This document shows, piece after piece, positions 39,953 to 50,876 of a stretch of 64,000 bases of DNA (its first letter is position 1; each line of letters begins with the position of its first letter). Source of the DNA: Salminus brasiliensis (Eukaryota > Chordata > Actinopteri > Characiformes > Bryconidae); the NCBI RefSeq assembly GCF_030463535.1, contig NC_132899.1, positions 20,006,990 through 20,070,989 of the forward strand, written 5' to 3'. The notes beneath the pieces are model-generated. The model was not told the origin of the DNA and searched no databases. It saw only the letters and a program-made list of their open reading frames with translations. Position numbers and translations under genes: made by a program.

Positions 39953-40450
39953 GAATACATTTACATTTAAGGCATTTAGCAGACTTACAAAAGTGCTTTG
40001 CTATTTACCCAAGAATAACCTCAGCTAGTTTGAATAGGCTAAAAATTAGCTTAGATACTGATAAACACAAGTCAATAAGGTGACCACTCTACTATTCGCC
40101 CAAGTAATACTGGAAGAGGTGGGTCTTAAGTCTTTGCTGTTCGGACACCCAGGGGAAGTTCGTTCCACCACTATGGTGCCAGGACAGAAAAAACCTGGAC
40201 GCTTGTCTTCCGTGGATCTTGAGGGATGGCGGGTCGAGCCAAGCCGTACTTGAAGCTGGAAGGGCTCTTGGTGCGGATCGGCTTTTGACCATTGCCATCC
40301 AGTATGGAGGGGCTGGTCCATTCTTGGCTTTGTAGGCCAGCGTCAAGGTTTTAAATCTGATGCGGGCAGCAGCTACAGGAAGCCAGTGAAGAGAACGCAG
40401 CAGTGGAGTCACATGGATGAATTTAGAAACCAACATTAGAAACCACCCTC
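39953..40450 (-). mobile_element. LINE 3' fragment (L2/CR1-like), C-terminal ORF2 remnant plus tail
   Basis: The minus strand encodes pieces HVTPLLRSLHWLPV, RIRFKTLTLAYKAKNGPAPP, a RSAPRAL-like stretch and RLKTHLF, the usual C-terminal end of the reverse-transcriptase protein in this LINE group. It reads to a stop at 40092. The following 3' tail near 39957-40000 matches the tail of the SINEs in this window. The copy is 5'-truncated and inactive. Confidence 0.78.
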
Positions 40451-40539
40451 TTTTACTGATAGCCAGAGCACTACATCTTGCCATAGAGCGCATGTGCTGC
40501 CGAGAGGAGTTGTGGCATTAATGTGCATGTCAAAGTCCA

Positions 40540-40755
40540 TAGCGATAGCATGTTGGCTCAACATTGGCATAGAACACTGGCTACCGGCCTCGTCCAATAT
40601 TGCTACTGCAGCGTTCTTACACCAGCTGCCGGCTACCGCAGTGTCCTGCCAGCCTTGTCCAACAGTGTTTTCGTGGTGTTAGCATGTTAGCTGCACCGCT
40701 ACAGCAGCTTTAGAATGCTGGCCACCAGCCTCATCCCACATCGCTATCCCAGCGT
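40540..40755 (-). repeat. Degenerate GC-rich repeat, copy 2 (inverted)
   Basis: Imperfect repeats of CGGCCTCGTCCAATATTGCTA and AGCCTCATCCCACATCGCTA-like words, about 60-70 bp apart. They are related to the reverse complement of 13142-13330. Confidence 0.5.
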
Positions 40756-43570
40756 TCACATGACCCTGCAACACTTAAAAGTGGATGATCCTTGTGTGAT
40801 CTTTGGCAAGGAGGGTCATCAAAATTCAGGCATGGCTATATAAGTGTTATGTGTGATGATGACGGTTTTGTGTTTTGAAAAACAAGAAAGAAAAATGATT
40901 GTGAACCCGTTCCGGGTTTCATTTCTACATTTACTAAAACAGCCCTACATTTTCCTGTACCACAGTTTTGCATAATAGAACCCACATGCTAACAGTGAGA
41001 TTGTGGACCATTCACATTTAAAAACATATGTATGGTTTTCTTATTTAAACATGTGGTCTACGTCTATAGCACTGAGGGCAAGGCTCAAGTCCTTTACTTT
41101 TACTTTTTCAAAATAAAGAGCAGATATTTTGCTCCCAAACTTTCACTTGTTGAAATGCCATTGACGATTCTATGCAGCCAATGGTGGTATGGCAAAACTA
41201 GGCTCGCCTGTTTGTTTGTTTGTTTTTTCTTTCTTTCATCATCATGAGATGATGCCACCAAAACAGTGAAAAGTCTTTCATCTGAAAGTGATCTGAGTAA
41301 TGCTGTCAGAGAAGATGTTTTGCTGTATCTTTCATCTGTCAGTACCCCTACTGTTTTATGTTGTTCTTCTGTTTTTCAGGACACGACTTATCTCAATTTG
41401 AGCTTACAAATGGAAGTGTTTAATGAAAACAGCAATTTTTTGTGTTTTTCATGTGGATCAAATGAGGAATTTCAATGTACTGGCTTTGCTCATGCTTTGT
41501 CTGGGAGGTTGCACTCGAGGGGCTAGGGAGGGTATGCATTGCTGAATTGACTAACAGTGTTTTTTAAGTCCACTTTTCAGCTTTAATTTTCTTTTTCACA
41601 CAAGATGGGTTTATGCTGTGCTGAAGAGGATGATCCAGCTCCTATTTTTGTTTTCTAAGGACATCAAACCCTCCAGTGCGTTACAGAGAAAGGCTGGCTG
41701 GTGGACAAGTAGAGATTAGGACAGAAGGGCACGTGGGACAAAGGGAACCTATCGTTCTGAATGGAGGAGAAAAGCAGAGAAAAATGAAGGCCAGTGAAAA
41801 GCCACTTACGGTTAATAAAGATACTGCAAGCAGCAAAAATGTGAAGAAGAAATAACATGAATATGTGCAGGCTTTGGTCGAGATCCATACAGAAGGGGGG
41901 ATAAAGTTAGGAGGAAGAAAGCTAAATAGTTTATTTACGATATTCATTGAATATCCATCAGAAACAGTCTGGTGAGCTGTGTGCAGTACTGAGCGTGTAC
42001 CATAAACAGGAAAATCTGCCCAATGCCTCAAAGAGCTGTCAAGCCTGACCTTTATCAACAGAAAAGGGATGCAAATAGTTGACCACTTACTGTGTTGACT
42101 TCCTTATTGTTGTGAATGGATTTGGAAGCACATTGATCCACTGAGAAAACCCATCACTCTGCACAGCATTTTATTACTTTCTCTTACTTCCTCATTCTAT
42201 ATTCAAGACAAGGCCCATCTGGAACAGCCATGGAATAATTCATCCTCTTCTTCTAAGCATTTCCACAAACGGAAGCCCTTGAGGGAAAACCTGCAGGCTT
42301 GGTACGGCTCAGACTAGAGAGGAGGCCTGGTTTAATACAGCCTGTATATCTTAATGTTAATTCATTTTAAATAGATCTATTCTACATACAGTTGGCTTCA
42401 AATTGTGACCCAGGAGGAGAGGCACAGGTGCTTGGATTCATCATTTTCAATAAAGACACATAACACTAATCTATTATTCTTACCCAGTGTAACGTCACTG
42501 GATTCAAATAATTAGTAGAAAACAGAGACAAAAGATAGATGTATCCAAGATGATCTGCGATACAGGAGATGCTAAAATGACTACCAAATGTGTAGAACAT
42601 CAGTATAGTATATATATATATATTTATATAGAAAGTGGTTTATTTAGACCTTTTAAAAATATTGTTCTGAAAAATTACCAGAAGCCAAGTAGGACCTACA
42701 AAATACTGATACACACTACTAGTTAAATTTCTTTCCATTTGAGTTTCTGGTGTGTATCAATGATCATCATAAAACAATATTTGAACAGTTGAAAATGTAA
42801 AAATGGCTAATTTGTCATAAAGTCACCTCTTTAGATGCTTTTTAGCTTTTGTTGCTCTGCTTCTGTACCTCCGTCTGGCTTCATGTAGTTTATCATTTGT
42901 ACTAACTGTTATTTTTACCATGTTTGACCTGGTTAACGTCAATTTTTGTTGTGTAACTTTTTATGAGTGCGCAGTAAGACCTAAATCCTCCCAGCTACTT
43001 CCTTCCCCTTTTCCCTTTCCGAACCCCTCCATCTAAAAATACTAAATCTGTGGGTTTTTTTTTTTACCCCTGTTGTTTTGATGTTCCGGGAATAATCAGA
43101 ATAACAAGCATGGAATACATAGCGCAGCTAGCTATCCTACTTCAAATAATATGAGCTGTCTTGCGAGAGCATCTTATAAAACACGTTAGCGATGCCTATG
43201 AGAAAGATAAGGGAAGACTGCAAGTTGACTCACTTCAGTTGGAGGCAACATGGCTTACAACTGCACCTGCAGACACTCAGAGACAGAGACAGAGAGAGAC
43301 AGAGAGAAGCTGAAGCTGGATGATCAACACTGTAGGAGGAAAACAAAGGGCTGCTATTTTTGAAAAGTTGATATGCGAGAGGAGCTGTTGATTTGTGATG
43401 CATATTTAACAAGTCTTCAGCACTTTGGTTAAGCCATAGAGATTTTAGAGGGGTTCCAATTACTAGCATGGAGGAGGCACAAATGTGGACTAAAGAGGAG
43501 AACTGAAGCTGGGGTTTGAAGCTGAGGGAACTGACAGTAGAAATGGGCATTCCACACAGAAAAGGGCTTA

Positions 43571-43593
43571 GGAGGGGGAGGGAGGGAGGGAGG

Positions 43594-43661
<68 letters not shown>
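43571..43661. repeat. (GGGA)n(GA)n microsatellite
   Basis: Five to six GGGA units run directly into about 30 GA units. The strand is pure purine. Confidence 0.97.
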
Positions 43662-43663
<2 letters not shown>

Positions 43664-45313
43664 TTACGGTATGAATCTATATCTTGGAGAAGAACAGAAA
43701 GGCCAATGAGAGAGGAAAACTGAACTCTTTTCCAGTGCACTCAGTGGCTGCTCAGCAGGAACCATACGGCTGGCCTGGTTTCTCCCTTTGCACACCTCGC
43801 GGTACCAATAGAGCACCGAGGTCTTGGAGCTTCAGGAATAAATTCCACTGTTGTGTTACAGAAATGAAAGGGGGTTATCAAAAAAATCCACTGTTGCATC
43901 CCATGGTAGATGCAAGTGTCCCAAACTAGATACATTTTGAACTGTGTTCAAGCTGTCACTGAATTTATAGAATTTCAAGGTCGCAAACTCTGAACTCTTT
44001 GTTGAGGTTAGTTAAAGGAGCAGTTCAGTGAAAAAACAATCAGCCAGGATCTGATGTAAACGGTAGATGAACAGGGGATGCTAGGCTAACATTGCTCACA
44101 AACACTGGACTTAGACTGTCAACAATCTCTTCTCCACAATTTATGCCCCAAAAACATCTCTCAGTCCCTTCAAAACACATATAGACAGTCGTTTTATTTG
44201 AAATAGATGTGGTTTAGACATTTTTAAGTCTTTATGTTTTAAGTGAAAAAATAAAAAATGACCAACACTGGATTGTTAAATGGTGGGGCAGTCAATTCAA
44301 GATTGGAGATGAGATTGGTGACAGTCCATTGTTTGTTAGCAATGTTTGCCCAAGTTTTACCCACATTTTGCTACGTTATTAAAAAGACAATTATCATGAG
44401 GAAGGACTAAGCAGTCCATGATCATATCCAGAACACCACTATTATATCTAATAATCCTAAACATAGACAGCACACACAGATTCCTCATGCTCTGAACATG
44501 CAAGAGTTTCTCTGAAATCAAGGGTATTAATAAGAAGTCTTTCCTTCCTTCCTATAGTATCCAGCTTAACTTTTCTAGGAAGGCTTTACGCTAGTTTTTT
44601 TTCTGTGGGGATTTGATTGCATTCATCCACAAGAGCATTAGTGAGGCCAGGAGGTATCAGTGTTACATTAGTTCTGTACCACAACGGCACATCATCTCAT
44701 CCCAAATGTAGCAGTTCCACTGCTCCTTTGTAGCTTTATATGGCTCTAGCCACACAAGGCATTGGGCACTGTGACTTTGTGCTCAGCCCTGGGTTTTTTA
44801 TGCCAATTTCCAAATCTGTGTGTATTTGTGCAAAAGAGTAGCGTAGCTGATTTCACTACTCTTGTCTGGATTCGTTTGGACATGTAATGTATGTCTTCCT
44901 CATCTTCATCCTCCCTGCATCTAACCTGGGGCTAAATAAAGAGTCCTTCCTGATTCATCATGAGGTGTTGAGTTCATCCACATGCCCAGTGGACAGAAAG
45001 AGGGAGAGGAATTCACCTCAAGGCAGCAGCTGGACCAACACATCAAAGGTGAGAAGAACATTCATGCAGTCTTGCCCTGGTAAGGAAGGCTGCCACCTCT
45101 GCTTGTTGGAGGGGAAGAGAGGATTAGACTTACATTGGAATCATGGCCTTGACACTGACTCAAGTGTATGTGAATTAAGTTCAAGGTGGCGTTCACCAAT
45201 GAATACAGAGGGCAGAGCTCACTGAGAAACACTATAAACAATCCCAAAGAACGTAAAGCTTTTCCCATAGCCCGTCAGCCTGTTCTCTATGCCTTCACTT
45301 TCATACACAGGGT

Positions 45314-45539
45314 ATACATTTACATTTATGGCATTTAGCAGACGCTCTTATCCAGAGCGACTTACAAGGTTACTCGTATTACAGAGGTGGGCCAACGTAG
45401 TGTTAGGAGTCTTGCCCAAGGACTCTTATTGGTGTAGCACAGCATAGTCACCCAGACCAGGAATCGAACCCCAGTCTCCCACATGGTGAGGTAGCTCAGT
45501 GGCAGGTAGTGGTGTTATCTGTTGTGCCACACCAACCAA
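45314..45539 (-). mobile_element. tRNA-derived SINE (V-SINE-like), minus strand
   Basis: Second full-length copy of the 37214 SINE. Read on the minus strand it has a box A-like head near 45530, box B near 45465-45475 (GGTTCGATTCC, a perfect match to the consensus), a body and a TCTGCTAAATGCC tail at 45314-45345. It is better preserved than the other two copies. Confidence 0.87.
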
Positions 45540-46236
45540 ACGTGCCTTAAAGCACGACAGTACACAATAACAATCAGGTAACTGTCCCATAATCAGCTCA
45601 CATTCTTTTGAGAACTGCAGGGAACTTGTAGCAATACAGAATCTTAACTGGGTTGTTTTCAATCTTTTGCAAGATTGTGGCTATTTTGGCCACTGTGATG
45701 ATGACATTTCATTAAAGCATTATTTAAAAGAGTTAGCAACAGAGGTGTGAAGATTAACCTGAACCTACAATCCAGTAAATGTATTGTTACTTCTGAGAAA
45801 TGGCAGCAAAAATACCTTTAAATCTAAATTAATAACTAAATGTTGATTTAAAATTAAATGCAGATGTGACAAATTGCAAAATAGTTAACCCGTCCAAAGC
45901 CCTTTAAAGCTAAATGTATCATATTTCATACATATTTGAGTTTTTAAGCAATATCAGTGTGACAATAAAAAACAATTGATATAATATAATTATTCAATAA
46001 TATATAGATAACATCAATAACAACAATGCCTAATAATTAATTACATAAATAAGAAAATAAAATTCGACATATTTTCAGGTCCCTGGTGGATTATCTGTTA
46101 AAGTTTGTAACTTTAAGTTAGTGTAAGTTTGTAATTTCTAAGTTAGTAAACATTTAAAGGCAACCCATAGTAAATTGGGTTGAGCTTTAGTATAATGGGT
46201 TAAGCTATTTTGTGTTCTGTATGTTTACAATATAGA

Positions 46237-46364
46237 AATATTTATAAATATAAATATGCAAGAAAATAAAACCTGTGAGCTGAAAATTCCTGCTGTGTAA
46301 AATGTGAATTTTCAGGAATTTTCAGCTCACAGGTATTATTTTCTAACATATTTATAGTTAAAAA

Positions 46365-46368
<4 letters not shown>
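46237..46368. repeat. Long palindrome beside a (TA)n array
   Basis: Left arm 46262-46292 and right arm 46313-46343 are reverse complements over 31 bases with about one mismatch (core ACCTGTGAGCTGAAAATTCC), around a 20-base loop. Imperfect pairing continues outward to about 46237 and 46368. Confidence 0.9.

Positions 46369-46373
<5 letters not shown>

Positions 46374-46440
<67 letters not shown>
46374..46440. repeat. (TA)n microsatellite
   Basis: About 33 TA units immediately after the palindrome. Confidence 0.96.
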
Positions 46441-46446
<6 letters not shown>

Positions 46447-47261
46447 TTATATATATTTACAATATAGAAATACACCCTGTCTTGTGTCAACAGTCCAGGC
46501 TGTGATGTGTGGGGAATGTTTTCTTAGCACACTTTAGGCCTCTTAATACCAAGAAATTCTTGATTGGCAGAATTTTTGGGCCAGCCTCCTAGTGAAAATC
46601 ATTTGATTGGTCTGATTCTGGTCATAGGTACATTATAGAACCCTTCAAAATGTCAGCAGGCACGTCCACAGTAATGTCTCTGAAGCCACAGTAATGAGCA
46701 GTTTTAATTGGTTGGTACCACTCTAAGATAGACATGTGTCCTTCACCAGCAAATATGCAAATTACCTATATAAACTGATCGTTTTAGTTTAACTATTTGT
46801 GAAATACAATAAACGCTTATACCATTTTTACATCCACTTGTTAACCCTTAATGCACCACTGCTATTTTTACATCCATGTGCTCAATACATCTCTGATCCT
46901 AACAGAGGGTGAAAGCAGAGCCCTGCCAGTTTAGTTATACACAGCTTCCTAATTTAATTCCCCTCAAGTGGCCAGGAGTCATAATCTTCCTCCTCACTGA
47001 GCAATTTGTTCGTCCATGTTGGCTTTACTGTGAGAGTGTGCGCAAATGCAGTGCTCCCCATTCCCACTATTCTGTACAGAAGAGAACAGAATTCAGATGG
47101 CTATCATCATCTTACGTAATTCAAACATAACCTCTGGATAACTATCCTCTAGAAGACACACTTGCATAACCAGTCAATGGGTTACAAAAGCCACTGGCTT
47201 TTCATACAAGATAATACAACATAATATATATTTTTTTAAACTTGCTTGAGGTACATCATGA

Positions 47262-47692
47262 CCCCATTTACACCTGGTCACTTTATGGCCACACGCATTT
47301 ACACTTGGTAGTCAAACAAGTCTCTGGTTAGTCAGACTGAAATCCGATTACTATGGAAATTTGCTTGTTGCTCTGCTAGAATTACTGGTGTTCCGATTAA
47401 ACTGGGAGATGTTCGGATGTTGAATGAGTTTTGGAGAGAAGGAAGTCTTTACACTGCTGTAATGTGACTCAAACGCCTCTCAGACCACCTTTGGTTTGAG
47501 TGATTGGATTAGTTTGATCTGGTTTAAATGAGTCTTGGGTGCGTTTACACAGGGTAGTCAAATACATCTCTGGTTAGTCCAACTGAAATCTGATTACTGT
47601 GTGGGACAGAATTTGCAAATTTGCTTGTTTGCTCTGAATTATTTTGAGTGTTGAATGCGTCTAGGAGAGACTGATACGTATACACTGTTCTA
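47262..47692. repeat. Tandem dimer of a ~250-bp dispersed element
   Basis: Two diverged direct copies, starting near 47295 and 47542. Both contain CATTTACAC/CGTTTACAC, GGTAGTCAAA, CATCTCTGGTTAGTC-like and ACTGAAATC-GATTACT words, then a TTTGCTTGTT and GAATG-rich part. The TTTACACCTGGTCA start resembles fish hAT-type repeats. Confidence 0.5.
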
Positions 47693-47704
47693 TGTTATAT
47701 GTAG

Positions 47705-48020
47705 TTCCTAGCTTATTTGTGTCTCTGCTGCAATACAGGCTTTTAAACAAAAGTCACTGCTCTCTGGTAGTAAACCCCATTTGACCTGGGGCAGATAGAG
47801 GCCTGTTTTAGCAGTCCCTAATAGCAGCTTTAATGGTTTCCCCCATGTCACACATTTGATCAGTGATGGTCAGCTGTAATGAAAGCAAGTCTTTCTAAAA
47901 GATCTCATCAAAGATCCACAAGTCTGTTTCACATCAGACAAGCTCACACACACACTTTTCTGTCTGCCATGAGACTACAAATTCTGACTACTAAATCCAC
48001 ATGACATGACTGGAAAGCTC
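47705..48020 (+). repeat. Local duplication module A, first copy
   Basis: 316 bp nearly identical to 49286-49589, starting TTCCTAGCTTATTTGTG and ending CATGACTGGAAAGCTC. No coding sequence recognised. Confidence 0.93.
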
Positions 48021-49067
48021 TTTATCTGTGAGTGAAAGTACCACAGGACATCATGCTGGGTCTTGCTCATCCACTCAAACCCTGTAGTAGAGTCCGTAGT
48101 TAATTAGTGGCATGGCCCACATAATCATACAAATGCAGCTCTTTCTCTATGAAGACAGCTGCCTAAGAGAAGGCTTACAAGTCAATGTGTACGACAGAAG
48201 ATGGTTACATTTCTTATTAAGGATACGATTCTGCATAGTGATAGTGATGTACAAGAAATGAGCCCAGTCTCATGTTTCATTGCTAATGGTATCAGCTGTG
48301 AATCACTACTGCTAGTATAATTAAGTATACAGGGCTTGGTTTTATTCTTGGTCTGAGAAACCAGCCCATAATGTGTTGAATGTACTTCTCAAGTCTTTCA
48401 ATAGGCATTCACACAGGTAAAGAGCAACATATATTTATTAATTATAGCATGTTAACATAAGTGCAATAGTTACGGAAACAACTTTAAATATCAATACATA
48501 TACAGTTGGAATTGAAACAATTTTAGATAATGATGAAGACTGTTAGACCCTGCTTATAATAGAACCAGCTGCAAAATCCAAAAGCTTTGCAGTTTCCGCC
48601 ACTTAGTGGCCATTTACATCATTACAACATCCTTACACCATTCCCACAGACCATCAGAGCTTTTTAGGAAGGTATTACATCATCCCATCTTCACCTTTTC
48701 TACCTTTTATTTAAATACAATCTTTTAATACATTTGAAAAGTTCAAAAAAGACTTTCTGATTTGAAAAGTGTCCTTCAGTGTAAAACGACAGGTACCCCA
48801 CCTAGAGTAATGGTATTTATAAACTGCATGACAAGTAGATGCAAGCTCCCCTGATGAAAAATGTCAAATGCATTTTTTTTTTGTTCCAAAGTACTTGGTT
48901 ACATGTCCCCTTGCCTTAGAGACAGTGCCAGTCCAAAAGGAATTACACCAGTCTACTGAGATTGTGTCCATCGTAAGCTACTCCTCTACTACCAGATAGA
49001 TTTTCAGCTTTTCACCTGCTTTATTGAGCTGAGAATCCAGACTGAGGTCTGGCGATTTTGCAGGTCT

Positions 49068-49221
49068 GTCAGTTTCCCAGTGTTCCATCAGTCCACCAGT
49101 CACACATGGATTTGGACCCACACACCCTATAGTGCTTTTTCCTGGAATGTAAGAGTGTCTGTGTTGCTCTGCTTGGAGCACAAAATCTGTAGAAGATCAG
49201 CCTAAAACAGACAGGAACCAT
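49068..49221 (+). repeat. Local duplication module B, first copy
   Basis: 154 bp nearly identical to 49591-49746, starting GTCAGTTTCCCAGTGTTCC and ending GACAGGAACCAT. Confidence 0.93.
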
Positions 49222-49285
49222 CCAAGTTTTGTTGCCCAGAACCGAGACTGTGTGTTTAGTTAAATGTCAAATCACTGCAATTCAC

Positions 49286-49746
49286 TTCCTAGCTTATTTG
49301 TGTCTCTGCTGCAATACAGGCTTTTAAACAAAAGTCACTGCTCTCTGGTAGTAAACCCCATTTGACCTGGGGCAGATAGAGGCCTGTTTTAGCAGTCCCT
49401 AATAGCAGCTTTAATGGTTTTCCCCACATCACACATTTGATCAGTGATGGTCAGCTGCAATGAAAGCAAGTCTTTCTGAAAAATCTCATCAAAGATCCAC
49501 AAGTCTGTTTCACATCAGACAAGCTCACACACACTTTTCTGTGTGCCATGAGACTACAAATTCTGCCACATGGCATGACTGGAAAGCTCAGTCAGTTTCC
49601 CAGTGTTCCATCAGTCCACCATTCACACATGGATTTGGAACCACACACACCCTATAGTGGTTTTTCCTGGAATGTAAGAGTGTCTGTGTTGCTCTGCTTG
49701 GAGCACAAGATCTGTAGAAGATCAGCCTAAAATGGACAGGAACCAT
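49286..49746 (+). repeat. Chimeric second copy: module A fused to module B
   Basis: 49286-49589 copies 47705-48020 and 49591-49746 copies 49068-49221. The kilobase that separates the modules in the original (48021-49067) is missing at the junction. The copies differ by scattered substitutions and small deletions. Confidence 0.92.
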
Positions 49747-49885
49747 GTGACCAAGTGACTGGGGTAACCCTTAACTGATTGGACTGGCACTGGTTTTTAA
49801 GGCACGAGAAAGCTTAACCAAGTATTCGAGAACATATACAAAATGTATTCTTTCAATACTGAAACTGAACGCCTACCATAACATA

Positions 49886-50156
49886 CACTGCTGCTCAAAA
49901 GTTTGGAATCAATGTTTTTCAAGAACACCAATTTTGTTGCTGACAAAGTATTAGCAATTTTAGATCATTCCTTTTAATCCTTCTAATATAATACTATTAG
50001 ATAAACATATAGAAGGCATTGTGATGGAACCTCTGACAAGATATTAGTAAACAGATAATTACAGTGTAATACTGTATTAATGTCTCAGTTTGGTAAGTTA
50101 ATTAATAAAATCAACAAAAACAGTATTACAAGTGATTCCAATTTTTGAGCAGTAGT
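49886..50156. mobile_element. MITE with ~25-bp terminal inverted repeats
   Basis: The left end CACTGCTGCTCAAAAGTTTG and the right end reading AATTTTTGAGCAGTAGT are near-perfect reverse complements over about 25 bases and lie next to TA dinucleotides. The AT-rich interior has no coding potential. It resembles Tc1/mariner-derived MITEs. Confidence 0.8.
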
Positions 50157-50782
50157 ACTTTTTATTGCTAAAAGTTTGTTGATTTATTGCTCTTCCCTGG
50201 TAAACATCAAATGTTACTGTAATGTTGTTTTAATTAACCTGCAACTCGACCTCACAGTCATTATTCTGTCGTCATTAGAGAGAGCTGGCTGTTATCTGTG
50301 TTTAGACTCTCAGATAAATAATGACTCTCAGAGCAGAACATCTGCACAGTAGACATTGAAAAATAAGAATGGCTTAAGAACGGGGAACCAAGAGTAAAAT
50401 GGACGTAAACCCTGCAGGTGTCATATGGCAATGTAGACCAAGAGGAAGCATAGGCAGAGAGAGAAGTGCACTTAAGAAAGATGATATTTTGCTACACCAA
50501 TTATCTAACAATCCCTGGATAATATACAATATCTCCACATCCTTTTTGGTATAAGTTTATGAATATAGCAAAGTAGCAACGTGTGTACCACATTAATGAC
50601 AGCTTCTAGAATATATAGAATATTTCAACACACAATTAAAATGTTAATGTTAAAACATCAATAATAGTATAATAATGAGATGGCCAATGGTTTAGGTGCA
50701 CATGGACAGATGAGTGGGAGTGCAGAAATATTTCCTGTATTATCACAGTGTCCTGAAACACATTCTTCATCTAGAAATCAGT

Positions 50783-50876
50783 CTACCTCTGTCCATAGTG
50801 CCCATGTATACCATTGTTTCCAGGTGGGGTGATACTGATGGAATCAATGAGAGGACGCAGTGCTTGTCCAAAAGGC
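50783..50876 (-). CDS. desi1: desi1 coding exon 6 with stop
   Basis: 94 bases; acceptor CTCCCCACAG. Encodes [19 protein letters not shown], a short Gly-rich tail, and a TAG stop at 50783-50785. The 3' UTR runs to lower coordinates; an AATAAA-type signal read on the minus strand near 50160 is possible but unproven. Confidence 0.95.

Larger units (their letters stand above)
32128..50782. other. Intergenic region between the Shisa gene and desi1
   Basis: About 18.6 kb with no exon-like open frame that keeps splice signals or a recognisable protein match. Everything identifiable is repeat-derived and listed individually. Stretches 37450-38850, 40800-43550 and 43700-45300 contain nothing I can name. 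Confidence 0.6.

Noticed and set aside
43230-43740. Minus-strand open frames rich in Ser-Leu
   Set aside because: They arise from the (GA)n microsatellite at 43571-43661.
44887-45225. 112-codon plus-strand open frame in the intergenic region
   Set aside because: No similarity to a known family, no promoter or splice context, and low-complexity composition typical of chance frames.
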